Positions 13,728 to 20,239 of a stretch of DNA of 20,239 nucleotides are shown piece by piece; position 1 is the stretch's first letter, and each line of letters starts with the position of its first letter. Source of the stretch: Pseudomonadota bacterium (GTDB lineage Bacteria > Pseudomonadota > Alphaproteobacteria > Acetobacterales > Acetobacteraceae); the NCBI GenBank assembly GCA_021845555.1, contig JAJZVS010000016.1:1-20239 (forward strand), in the 5' to 3' direction. The translations under genes were made by a program, and so were the position numbers. A model generated the notes under the pieces. The model ran no database searches. It saw nothing but the letters and a program-made list of their open reading frames with translations, and was not told the DNA's origin.

Positions 13728-14101
13728 GGCGCGGGGGGCGCCGGCTGCGGTGCTGGGCCGACGATCGCCACCCGATCGGGATGGGACGGATCGTATTTCA
13801 CCACCACCATGCGCCCGACGGCGAAGGCGTTGGCGTCTATCACCGTGAGCACGCGATCGGCCACGGCGGTGAACGGCGGGCGGTCTTTCGGCATGACATC
13901 GAGTTGGATCGCGATCATCGGCTGGTAGTTGACGCGGGTTCCGGTGTCTTTCAGCCCGGTGATGCGGGCAAGAGAGGGCACACCCGAGGCGAGCACCTGC
14001 CGGGCACGGAAACTGTCGATCAGGACCGGCCCGAACACCAGGGCCATCACGACCACCGTGGCGACCAGTGCCAGGGCGCTGATGACAAGCGCGAGCCGCA
14101 T
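13724..14101 (-). CDS. small membrane-anchored protein, DUF3592-like
   Basis: A 125-residue protein with one N-terminal transmembrane segment (about residues 4-27, LVISALALVATVVVMALVF) and an extracytoplasmic or membrane-proximal beta domain. The region DTGTRVNYQPMIAIQLDV and the later VVVKYDPSHPDRVAI resemble DUF3592-type domains. The C-terminus is Pro/Ala-rich. It starts 13 bp after vgrG with a purine-rich site and its stop overlaps the DUF2169 gene start, so it belongs to the spike operon. The function is unknown. A membrane-anchored small protein in this position could be an immunity protein, an assembly aid, or a neutral passenger. There is no known immunity motif. Confidence 0.75.
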   Translation of the reverse strand: MRLALVISALALVATVVVMALVFGPVLIDSFRARQVLASGVPSLARITGLKDTGTRVNYQPMIAIQLDVMPKDRPPFTAVADRVLTVIDANAFAVGRMVVVKYDPSHPDRVAIVGPAPQPAPPAP

Positions 14102-14114
14102 GTCCCGCTCGGAC

Positions 14115-16277
14115 TCAGATCGTCACGTCGAGATCGGTGAGATTGACGATCGCCGCCTTGGCGCCAAGATCGATCGGCGTGTTGGTCAACTGGGCCCCGG
14201 TGATGTTCAGATTGACCCCGGTGAGGCCCATGTTGACCCCGCTGTTGCCGATGTTGACGCCGGCGTTCTGCATCGACACGCCGTAGGTCTGCAGGTTGAC
14301 GGCGGCGATCTGGATGGCGAGAGCGGTCGCCTGGCCGGTCAGCGGTGTGTTCGTCCACCAGGACGCCGCCTCGGTGCTGACCGAGCCGCCGAGGCCGGTC
14401 AGCGAGATGTTCTGCTGGGACGTCACATTGACCGCTCCGGTGACCGACTGGGTGACGTTGCCGGTGATGGTTTCCGTCACGTTGCCGCTGATCACGCGGG
14501 TTTCGTTGGCGGAGAACGTCTCGTGCACGTCGCCGGTCACGCTGCGGGTCTCGGTGCCTTGGATGGTCTCGCTGAAATTGTTGGTCACCGTGGTGGTCTT
14601 GTCGTGGCCGATCGTGGCGGTCTCGTCATGGTCGATGTTGGTGGTGCGGTCGTGCTTCACGTGCCGCTGCTCGTCGTGCTCCACCAGCGTGTTCAGATCC
14701 TTCTGGGCGCGGAGGAACACCTCCTCCTTGCCGTCGTCGTCCACGAAGAGGAATTCGTTATGGCCATGCCCCGGCGTGGAGTGGCTCTTGAGGCCGGACC
14801 AGGTCTTGCGCCGCGTCGGATCCGCCGACAGCGGGCTGGCGGCCACCGGCCCTGCATCCGGATCGAGATCGAACGGCACGTGCTCGATCGCGTTATAGAC
14901 CCGCCCGGTGATGATCGGCTGGTCCGGATCGCCCTCCAGGAAATCGACGATCACCTCCTGGCCGACGCGCGGGATATGGATCGCGCCGAAGCCCTTGCCG
15001 GCCCAGACCTGCGACACCCGCAGCCAGCAGGAGCTGTTCTCGTCCGCGTCGTTCCCGGGATTGCGGTCCCAGTGGAAGCGCACCTTCACCCGCCCGTATT
15101 TGTCGGTGTAGATGTTCTCTCCCGCCGGCCCGGTGACCTTGGCCGTCTGCGGTCCGCGCACGAAGGGTTTCGGCGTGATCCGCGCCGGGCGGTACGGCAC
15201 GTCGAACGAGATCGCGGTGAAGGCGCAGTGATAGCTCGGCGCCGGGCCGCCCTGGCTTACCAGGTCGGAGGTATCGGTGGCGCGATGGCGCACCTCGGTC
15301 AGCAGCACCTTCCAATCCCGCCGGTAGGCATCCGCATCCGCCAGCTCGGTGAACGTCCCGGCATCGAACCCGGGGGTGGCGGCGTCGCCACGGAAGCGGT
15401 GGAACTCCGCCTCCTCCTGCTCGATGCGCAGCCGCGTCAGGCCGTCGCCGACCGTCTTGTCGGTATGGAGACCGGGATAGTCGTACACCTCATACTCCGG
15501 CATCCGCGGCACCTTCAGCGTGGTGGGCGTGTTCGCCAGCAGAGGGGTGCCGGGCTTGGTGAAATCGTAATCGTTCAACGTCCACTGCCCGGTGCGATAG
15601 CTGAATTCGTTCTCCACGCTGAGCAACTGACCGAGATCGCCGCGCACCGCCATCGCCACCGACGGATCGCGGGCCGCGGGCGCCATCTGGTTGTTGTCGC
15701 TGATCACCAGCTGGTGCTTGGTGTCGGAGTGTTCGTGCCAGTAGAACATGCCGACATGTTCCATCAGTCGGGACACGAAATCGAACGCGGTTTCCCGGTA
15801 CTGCACGCAGTAGTCGAGCTTCGGATAGGTGCCCAGCAGACCGCGGAACTCGTGATCGGCCAGGTTGAAGCGGGCGAACACCGCCTCGATGATGTCGGGG
15901 ATCGACATCTCCTGGAAGATCCGGCAGTCGGCGGTGCGGGTGAGGAACCACAGCTGCGGCACCACGTCCGCCCGCCAGCGGCGCAGCCCGGCCGGCGCAG
16001 CCAGCGGCCCGGCGAGGCGGCGCACCAGCCCGTGCGCCGGCCGCCGCCCCGCGCCCCCGGTGGCGCCGAAGAACAAGGTGACCGGCTTACCGAGCAGGGT
16101 GCGCACCGCGTCGTCCGACAGGTGGGTCGCGAATTCGATGCGGAAGGAGAAGGGGCGCGAGATCGCGTCGTGCCCGTCGAGCTCGGTCAGCAGCAGCTGG
16201 TCCGGACCGAGCGGGCTGTCGATCGCCAGCAGCCGGTTGGCCTGGGAGAAGAGCAGGGAGGACAGGGTGGCGCTCAT
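14115..16277 (-). CDS. vgrG: type VI secretion spike protein VgrG
   Basis: A 720-residue VgrG (TssI), the trimeric needle of the type VI secretion system. Residues about 1-345 form the gp27-like base (SQANRLLAIDSPLG, then FSFRIEF). The gp5-like OB-fold is clear at about 387-460 (YTDKYGRVKVRFHWD, SSCWLRVSQVWAGKGFG, PRVGQEVIVDFLEGDPDQP). A GHGHNE region (about 500) leads into the beta-prism repeats rich in Thr/Val/His (about 530-640). The final 75 residues change to a seven-residue repeat (GVNxxxx) and end without an effector domain. The ATG at 16277 begins the conserved domain. The alternative GTG at 16340 would add a non-conserved leader. It is the first gene of the spike operon, transcribed from a promoter about 150 bp upstream. 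No T6SS sheath or membrane-complex genes are in the window, so this is an orphan spike locus. Confidence 0.95.
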   Translation of the reverse strand: MSATLSSLLFSQANRLLAIDSPLGPDQLLLTELDGHDAISRPFSFRIEFATHLSDDAVRTLLGKPVTLFFGATGGAGRRPAHGLVRRLAGPLAAPAGLRRWRADVVPQLWFLTRTADCRIFQEMSIPDIIEAVFARFNLADHEFRGLLGTYPKLDYCVQYRETAFDFVSRLMEHVGMFYWHEHSDTKHQLVISDNNQMAPAARDPSVAMAVRGDLGQLLSVENEFSYRTGQWTLNDYDFTKPGTPLLANTPTTLKVPRMPEYEVYDYPGLHTDKTVGDGLTRLRIEQEEAEFHRFRGDAATPGFDAGTFTELADADAYRRDWKVLLTEVRHRATDTSDLVSQGGPAPSYHCAFTAISFDVPYRPARITPKPFVRGPQTAKVTGPAGENIYTDKYGRVKVRFHWDRNPGNDADENSSCWLRVSQVWAGKGFGAIHIPRVGQEVIVDFLEGDPDQPIITGRVYNAIEHVPFDLDPDAGPVAASPLSADPTRRKTWSGLKSHSTPGHGHNEFLFVDDDGKEEVFLRAQKDLNTLVEHDEQRHVKHDRTTNIDHDETATIGHDKTTTVTNNFSETIQGTETRSVTGDVHETFSANETRVISGNVTETITGNVTQSVTGAVNVTSQQNISLTGLGGSVSTEAASWWTNTPLTGQATALAIQIAAVNLQTYGVSMQNAGVNIGNSGVNMGLTGVNLNITGAQLTNTPIDLGAKAAIVNLTDLDVTI
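14178..14303 (-). repeat. heptad (GVNxxxx) repeat tail of VgrG
   Basis: Six consecutive seven-residue units (AVNLQTY, GVSMQNA, GVNIGNS, GVNMGLT, GVNLNIT, GAQLTNT) are encoded as 21-bp repeats near the VgrG C-terminus. The fixed Gly-Val-Asn/Ser spacing suggests a repeating trimeric tip that carries the PAAR-like cap. This is an internal protein repeat, not a mobile repeat. Confidence 0.8.
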
Positions 16278-16430
16278 GCGGGGGCTCGCTGTCGGATCGG
16301 CTGAAGGCCGGAGCAAGGAGACAAGGCACAGCAAAGCCACCCACCGCTCGGGGCGCGGCGGAATAACGTCGCTACGTCTCCCCTGGACGGCGTCGGACGC
16401 ATCGTCCGCGACCTTTGCTTGTTCGGCCCG

Positions 16431-16458
16431 ATTAGAAGCCTCCCGGCGCCAAAGTCAA
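16431..16458 (-). promoter_or_regulatory. vgrG: sigma-70-like promoter of the T6SS spike operon
   Basis: On the minus strand, TTGACT (16458-16453) and TCTAAT (16436-16431) are separated by 16 bases, each matching consensus at 5 of 6 positions. It is the best promoter match seen in the window. Transcription would start near 16424, leaving an unusually long leader of about 147 bases before the VgrG ATG. Confidence 0.6.
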
Positions 16459-16541
16459 CGCGAATTGCCGCACCGCGGCCCGGCCGGCGCGGCGAGTTCA
16501 CCCCGCCTTGTTTCGCCGGTGGACGCGGCCCGGCCGCGGGT

Positions 16542-16579
16542 GCTGGAATGTCGACGCCGGTCGGATCCGGCACTCCAGC
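16542..16579 (+). promoter_or_regulatory. hairpin abutting the SDR ribosome binding site
   Basis: GCTGGAATG (16542-16550) pairs with CACTCCAGC (16571-16579) at 8 of 9 positions, and within it CCGG (16557-16560) can pair with CCGG (16567-16570). The structure ends one base before the AGGAGG ribosome binding site (16581-16586). It could modulate ribosome access or, as DNA, be an operator. Evidence is structural only. Confidence 0.4.
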
Positions 16580-16591
16580 GAGGAGGCGCGC

Positions 16592-17365
16592 ATGACGCAC
16601 CATACGGCGGCGATCACCGGGGCGGCCTCCGGCATCGGCCTCGCCGCCGCGCGGCGGCTGACCGCGGCGGGCTGGACCGTGTTCGGCCTCGATCTGACCG
16701 CGGCGGGGCTGGCGACGGCGGCGGCCACGCTCGGCCCGGGTGCTGACCGATTCCATCCGCTGCCCTGCGACGTGGCGGACGCGGCGGCGGTAAACGCCGC
16801 CTTCCGCGCCATTGCCGCCGCCACGCCGGCACTGGACGCGCTGATCTGCTGCGCCGGCATCCTGCGCACCGGCCCGCTTGCGACGATGCCGGTCGCGGTG
16901 TTCGACCAGGTCTTCGCAGTCAATGTGCGCGGCTCCTTCCTGTGCGCGCAGGCGGCGGTGCCGCTGCTGTCGGCCGGCGCCACGCCCGGGCGGCCGGGGC
17001 GGATCGTGTTCCTGTCCTCGGTCGCAGCCTTGCGCCCGAAGATCGACAGCGGCGCCTATGCCGCGTCCAAGGCGGCGGTCTCGCAACTGACGCGTGTGCT
17101 GGCGGTGGAACTCGGTCCGGTGCCGATCCTGGTGAACGCGCTGGCGCCGGGCACGGTCGATACGCCGATGATCCATGCGGTCAGCGATCCGGCGAAGGCG
17201 GGGCGCTACCGGCCGTCGGGCAAATCCCCCCTGGGGCGGATCGCGCAGCCGGAGGACGTGGCGGACGTGATCGGCTTCCTGCTGTCGGACGCGGCGCGCT
17301 ACGTGACCGGAACGACGATCCCGGTCGATGGCGGGACCCAGGCGGCGTTCGTGCCGGCGGGATAG
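16592..17365 (+). CDS. short-chain dehydrogenase/reductase (SDR)
   Basis: A 257-residue classical SDR, a cytoplasmic NAD(P)-dependent oxidoreductase of alcohols, ketones or sugars. The cofactor loop is TGAASGIG (9-16), and Asp34 at the end of the second strand favours NAD(H) over NADP(H). The catalytic triad is Ser143, Tyr156 and Lys160 (SSVAAL and YAASK), and the usual C-terminal VDGG is present. The length is normal. The ATG at 16592 has an ideal AGGAGG six bases upstream, so I rejected the longer open frame. It stands alone between the vgrG operon and a convergent TPR gene, so nothing nearby identifies the substrate. Confidence 0.92.
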   Translation: MTHHTAAITGAASGIGLAAARRLTAAGWTVFGLDLTAAGLATAAATLGPGADRFHPLPCDVADAAAVNAAFRAIAAATPALDALICCAGILRTGPLATMPVAVFDQVFAVNVRGSFLCAQAAVPLLSAGATPGRPGRIVFLSSVAALRPKIDSGAYAASKAAVSQLTRVLAVELGPVPILVNALAPGTVDTPMIHAVSDPAKAGRYRPSGKSPLGRIAQPEDVADVIGFLLSDAARYVTGTTIPVDGGTQAAFVPAG

Positions 17366-17479
17366 GGGGGTAGTGCCGGGCCGCCCCCATCGCGGTGCCC
17401 CGGCAGGCCCGCCACGCAAGGCGCAAGGGCGCGGGCGACGGCCTCCTGCAATACCTCGCGCGGACACCAACCTCCCGGA

Positions 17480-17509
17480 CCGGAGACCATCCATCGCGGA
17501 CGGCTCCGG
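17480..17509. terminator. possible bidirectional stem-loop between convergent genes
   Basis: CCGGAG (17480-17485) pairs with CTCCGG (17504-17509), and the stem continues inward by five more pairs with a bulge and one mismatch, around the loop ATCGC. It sits in the 189-bp gap where the SDR and TTC38-like genes converge, a position that suits a terminator. No T-run follows on either strand, so Rho-independent activity is doubtful. Confidence 0.3.
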
Positions 17510-17554
17510 CGTGCCCCCACTCCCTGCCGGTCGGCCGCGCCCTCCCCGCTGGAG

Positions 17555-18907
17555 TCAGGCGAAGCCGAGCTGTCGCGCCGCCGCCGCATAGCCCCGCCGG
17601 CGGGCGAGCGGCACCACGTGCCGCCCGGCGACGCGCTGCAGCAGCAGGCGCGCGTCCTCCGCCGACCCGGCGGCGAGCGCGGCATCCAGGAACAGCTGCT
17701 CGAACACGTCCTGCTGCGCATGGCTGCCGCCCAGTTGGTGCATCCCGCCGAGCGCCGGGCGCATGAGGTCGAGCGCCTCGGCGTGCCGCCCGCGCGCATG
17801 GGCGAGCACCGCGGCGGCCACCGGCAGCGCGTAGTCGCGCACCTGCGCCGCCAGCCCGCCAGCCCCGGCGCCGAACCCGCGCATGGCGTCGATCAGCCGC
17901 TCCGCCGCCGCCTCGCGCCCGGTGGCGGCGAGCGCCATCGCCCAGTGCGGCAGGGTGAACGCGGACAGGCAGTCGCCGATCCGCGCCTCCGCCTTGTCGG
18001 CCAGTTCGGTCCAGCGGTCGCCGACTGCGACGCCCTGGCGCTGCAGGCGAAACAGCATCGCCGCGGCGTTCTGCACGTCGATATAGAGATCAGGCTGCGC
18101 CAAGCTCAGCGGCGCGGCCAGGTTGCGGAACTGGCGGTCGTACAGCGCCAGCACGCGGTCGAACGCACCGTGTTCGTAGTGGACCAGCGCGGCGTGCCAA
18201 TACAGGTGGTGGCGCAGGTTGTTGGCGCCCTCCCATTGCGCGCTGAGGCCGTCGATCCAGGCGATGCCCTCGCCGCGGCGACCCTGCATCTCCAGCACAT
18301 GGGCGACGCCGTGCGCCGCCCACAGATCGCTGGGGTCGAGCGCGATGGCGGCGCGGCCGGCCGCTTCGGCTTCCGTGTAGTGGCCGCATTCCTCCAGCGC
18401 GAAGCAGCGGCAGGCGAGCAGCGTGCCCCAGCCGGGCAGCGCCTCGTCCCAGTGCGGCGCCACCGCGATGACCGAGGCCAGCATGCGGTCCGGCCGGCCG
18501 AGCCAGAAATTCACGAAATGGGCCAGACGGAACGCCAGCACGTCGCGCGGATGGTCGCGCAGGATCGTCTCCCACACCGCGACCGCGCGATCGGGCGCGC
18601 CGTCCAGCCAGGCGGCCAGGGCGGCGACATGGGCCTGCTCCCGCGCGCTGGCGGTGGCGGTGAGGCGGCGGGCGCGGGCGAGGGCTTCGGCGGCGGCCGG
18701 CAGCAGCGCGGCGTTGAAGCCGAGCAGGGCGAAATACCCCGACAGGCAATGCGCGAGGCCGAACTCCGGGTCGGCCGCCAGCGTGGCGGCGAGTCGCGCG
18801 CCGGTGTCGGCGCGGTAGCCGAGATAGCCGGCGAGTGTGTGGCTCCAGGCCTCGGCGGCGGCGGCGGAGGCGACGGTGACGGCAAGGCCTTGCTGGTCAC
18901 GATGCAT
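17555..18907 (-). CDS. TTC38-like tetratricopeptide repeat protein
   Basis: A 450-residue alpha-helical TPR-type protein resembling the TTC38 family, which is shared by bacteria and animals and has no defined reaction. It opens with QGLAVTVASAAAAEAWSHTLAGYLGYRAD and continues with helical pairs typical of the family, including AHCLSGYFALLGF, DPSDLWAAHGVAHVLEMQGR and the region around LYWHAALVHYEHGAFD. The length is close to animal TTC38. No signal peptide or membrane segment is seen. The open frame continues far upstream through the antisense of the sulfotransferase gene, but the ATG at 18907 begins the family match. A GGGAGG site lies 12 bases upstream, slightly far. It is divergent from the sulfotransferase and convergent with the SDR gene, so it is probably a single-gene unit. 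Confidence 0.85.
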   Translation of the reverse strand: MHRDQQGLAVTVASAAAAEAWSHTLAGYLGYRADTGARLAATLAADPEFGLAHCLSGYFALLGFNAALLPAAAEALARARRLTATASAREQAHVAALAAWLDGAPDRAVAVWETILRDHPRDVLAFRLAHFVNFWLGRPDRMLASVIAVAPHWDEALPGWGTLLACRCFALEECGHYTEAEAAGRAAIALDPSDLWAAHGVAHVLEMQGRRGEGIAWIDGLSAQWEGANNLRHHLYWHAALVHYEHGAFDRVLALYDRQFRNLAAPLSLAQPDLYIDVQNAAAMLFRLQRQGVAVGDRWTELADKAEARIGDCLSAFTLPHWAMALAATGREAAAERLIDAMRGFGAGAGGLAAQVRDYALPVAAAVLAHARGRHAEALDLMRPALGGMHQLGGSHAQQDVFEQLFLDAALAAGSAEDARLLLQRVAGRHVVPLARRRGYAAAARQLGFA

Positions 18908-19132
18908 GGCGTGGATTGTCCTCCCGGGGGCGACGCGGCGGGAAAGTCGTAGTCCGATTTCAGGATTGCACGGCGGTACAGTTTCGACTACAGCCGCGAG
19001 ACTGTCGAGGTACGGCGCGATGAAACCTGTGTGTAACCTATTATTTTCGAGACAACGCGAGCTTGTTTTTGTGACTGCGGCTGATCGCGCGGCGTGTCCG
19101 ACCCTGGCGAATCCCGGAGACGGGTTGGGGCG
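18908..19132. promoter_or_regulatory. 225-bp divergent spacer with an AT-rich island
   Basis: This spacer lies between the TTC38-like gene and the sulfotransferase gene. Its 19020-19075 section is markedly richer in A and T than the surroundings, with TATTAT at 19039-19044 and a run of Ts at 19066-19070. It probably holds the promoters of one or both genes, but I could not pair convincing -35 and -10 boxes. No gene is supported here. Confidence 0.35.
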
Positions 19133-20125
19133 ATGACCAGACCCGCCCATCCGGACCAGGGACCGATCCTGCTGCTGGGGGCGCCGCGTTCCGGCACCTC
19201 CTGGCTCGGCAAGATTTTCGACAGCCATCCGGATGTCCTCTATCGCCACGAGCCCGACGCGGTGCAGGAGGATTTCGGCCTGCCCTGGCTCTGCCCGGCG
19301 GAGGAAACGCCGGAGATGTGTGCTGCGGCGGCCGCGTATGTGCAGCGGATGGTGGGCACCGCCACGCTCAAGACCTCCGGCATCCGCCCGTTCTTCGCCA
19401 AGAACTACCGCGGGAAGCTGCGCCAGGGGCTGCATGCGGGCATGGTGCTCGGACTGAATGGCGTGGCGGCGCTCGGCATGGGCGGGCGGGCGCGCAAGTC
19501 GCTGCCGGTGCCGGACCTGATGCGCCGCGGTCACGTACCGCGCATCGTTGTCAAGTCGGTCAGCGCGCAAGGCCGCGCCCGGGTGTTCGCCCGTGCCCTG
19601 CCGGATGCCCGCTTCGTGGTGATCGTGCGCGATCCCTGGGGCCATGTCGCGTCGATCCTGCGCGGCACCGAGCAGGGGAAATACGAATCCCCCGCGCACG
19701 TCGATTGGATTCTCGACACCGAGCAGGCGCAGCGACACGGTCTCACGGCCGAGCGGTTCGCCGCCCTGCCGGGACTCGAAAAACTGGTCTGGAACTGGGC
19801 GATCTTCAACGAGAAGCTGATCGACGACCTCAGCGGCATCGCCACCGTCCGGATCGTCCGCTATCACGAATTCTGCGCCGATCCGCTGACCCAGGCGCGC
19901 GAACTGTTCGCTTTCGCCGGCCTGCGCTGGCACCGCCAGACCGAGGACTTCATTGCGCGCAGCACGAATTTCAACGGGCGCGACCGCTACTACCAGGTGT
20001 TCAAGGATACCGCCCGCGCGGTGAACCGCTGGCGCCAGGACATGCCGGCCGAGGATCAGAATCGGGTTTTCGCCGTGCTGCGCGAAACCGCCCTCCTGCC
20101 GCTGTGCCCCGATTTCGCGCCGTGA
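19133..20125 (+). CDS. PAPS-dependent sulfotransferase family protein
   Basis: A 330-residue sulfotransferase that would move a sulfuryl group from 3'-phosphoadenylyl sulfate (PAPS) to a hydroxyl or amine acceptor. The 5'-phosphosulfate-binding loop is GAPRSGTSWLGKIF (16-29) and the 3'-phosphate-binding region is FVVIVRDPWGHVASIL. No signal or membrane segment is evident. I chose the ATG at 19133, close to the first strand. A GTG at 19094 would add 13 non-conserved residues. The TGA overlaps the GTG start of a cysD-like gene (GTGA), so the transferase is translationally coupled to the enzyme that starts PAPS synthesis. This resembles NodH with NodPQ in rhizobia. The acceptor is unknown: polysaccharide, lipid or small molecule are all possible. 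Confidence 0.9.
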   Translation: MTRPAHPDQGPILLLGAPRSGTSWLGKIFDSHPDVLYRHEPDAVQEDFGLPWLCPAEETPEMCAAAAAYVQRMVGTATLKTSGIRPFFAKNYRGKLRQGLHAGMVLGLNGVAALGMGGRARKSLPVPDLMRRGHVPRIVVKSVSAQGRARVFARALPDARFVVIVRDPWGHVASILRGTEQGKYESPAHVDWILDTEQAQRHGLTAERFAALPGLEKLVWNWAIFNEKLIDDLSGIATVRIVRYHEFCADPLTQARELFAFAGLRWHRQTEDFIARSTNFNGRDRYYQVFKDTARAVNRWRQDMPAEDQNRVFAVLRETALLPLCPDFAP

Positions 20126-20239
20126 CATCGGCTGCGCCGTCCCCCCTTCGCGTGCTCGAAGCCGAGAGCATCCACATCCTGCGCGAGGCCGCCGCGCAGG
20201 CGGCGCGGCCGGTGCTGCTCTATTCGATCGGCAAGGACT
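20122..20239 (+). CDS. cysD: sulfate adenylyltransferase subunit 2, CysD (5' part only)
   Basis: The first 39 codons of a gene cut off by the window edge. The translated start (LEAESIHILREAAAQAA, then PVLLYSIGKD) matches the N-terminus of CysD, the small ATP sulfurylase subunit that with the GTPase CysN makes adenylyl sulfate from ATP and sulfate. YSIGKD begins the PP-loop that binds ATP (SGGKDS-type in relatives, YSIGKDS in CysD). The start is GTG at 20122, overlapping the sulfotransferase stop. I expect cysN or a cysNC fusion downstream. Confidence 0.88.
   Translation, partial: MTSAAPSPLRVLEAESIHILREAAAQAARPVLLYSIGKD

Larger units (their letters stand above)
16278..16591. other. 314-bp divergent intergenic region
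   Basis: This spacer separates the leftward vgrG operon from the rightward SDR gene. It holds the vgrG promoter (16431-16458), the long vgrG leader, and a hairpin directly upstream of the SDR ribosome binding site. No clear -35/-10 pair was found for the SDR gene, and no small gene could be supported here. Confidence 0.7.

Noticed and set aside
11781..13928. A 715-codon open frame on the plus strand opposite the DUF2169 gene
   Set aside because: It is antisense to a clear DUF2169-pentapeptide gene and has a biased composition without recognisable motifs.
13929..16304. A 791-codon open frame on the plus strand opposite vgrG
   Set aside because: The translation is low-complexity, rich in Arg, His, Gly and Val, with no family signature. 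It is the antisense image of a well-supported VgrG, an ordinary result of high GC content.
18908..20128. An N-terminal extension of the TTC38-like gene to 857 residues
   Set aside because: The extra 407 codons are the antisense of the sulfotransferase gene and the spacer. The family match begins at the ATG at 18907.

Overview
This is a GC-rich, densely coding chromosomal window. Its gene families and codon use suggest an alphaproteobacterium, most plausibly Rhodospirillales/Acetobacteraceae. That placement is inference, since no rRNA or tRNA lies in the window. No transposase, integrase or CRISPR array was seen.

Layout. (1) 13-2416: a leftward Gfo/Idh/MocA dehydrogenase and a rightward DapA-family lyase followed by a NIPSNAP-domain protein. 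They diverge from a spacer with a 15-bp tandem repeat lying between the two candidate promoters, so this looks like a small co-regulated catabolic unit. (2) 2487-3641: a stand-alone GT4-type glycosyltransferase. (3) 3757-7656: a molybdenum hydroxylase large subunit, a MoaD/ThiS-like beta-grasp protein ending in Gly-Gly, and an NDH-2-type flavoprotein. The usual [2Fe-2S] and FAD subunits of the hydroxylase are absent. (4) 7621-8721 on the minus strand: a radical SAM lysine 2,3-aminomutase-family protein. (5) 8767-8914: about 150 bp made almost wholly of three consecutive inverted repeats (24, 8 and 23 bp stems). The two long palindromes share the signature ATACCNNCCGCC. (6) 8913-16277, all minus strand: a six-gene type VI secretion spike island. 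Its order is VgrG, a small membrane-anchored protein, a DUF2169-pentapeptide fusion, a second pentapeptide protein, DUF3540 and a DUF4150/PAAR-like tip. It is driven by a good sigma-70-like promoter at 16431-16458, is tightly coupled (two ATGA overlaps), and has no recognisable toxin or immunity gene. (7) 16592-17365: an SDR oxidoreductase with a hairpin abutting its ribosome binding site. (8) 17555-18907 on the minus strand: a TTC38-like TPR protein. (9) 19133-20239: a PAPS-type sulfotransferase whose stop overlaps (GTGA) the start of a truncated cysD, linking the transferase to synthesis of its sulfate donor.

The three places most worth a second look are the T6SS spike island rich in pentapeptide repeats and lacking an effector, the large-subunit-only Mo hydroxylase / beta-grasp / NDH-2 operon, and the triple-palindrome locus overlapping the stop codon of the PAAR-like gene.
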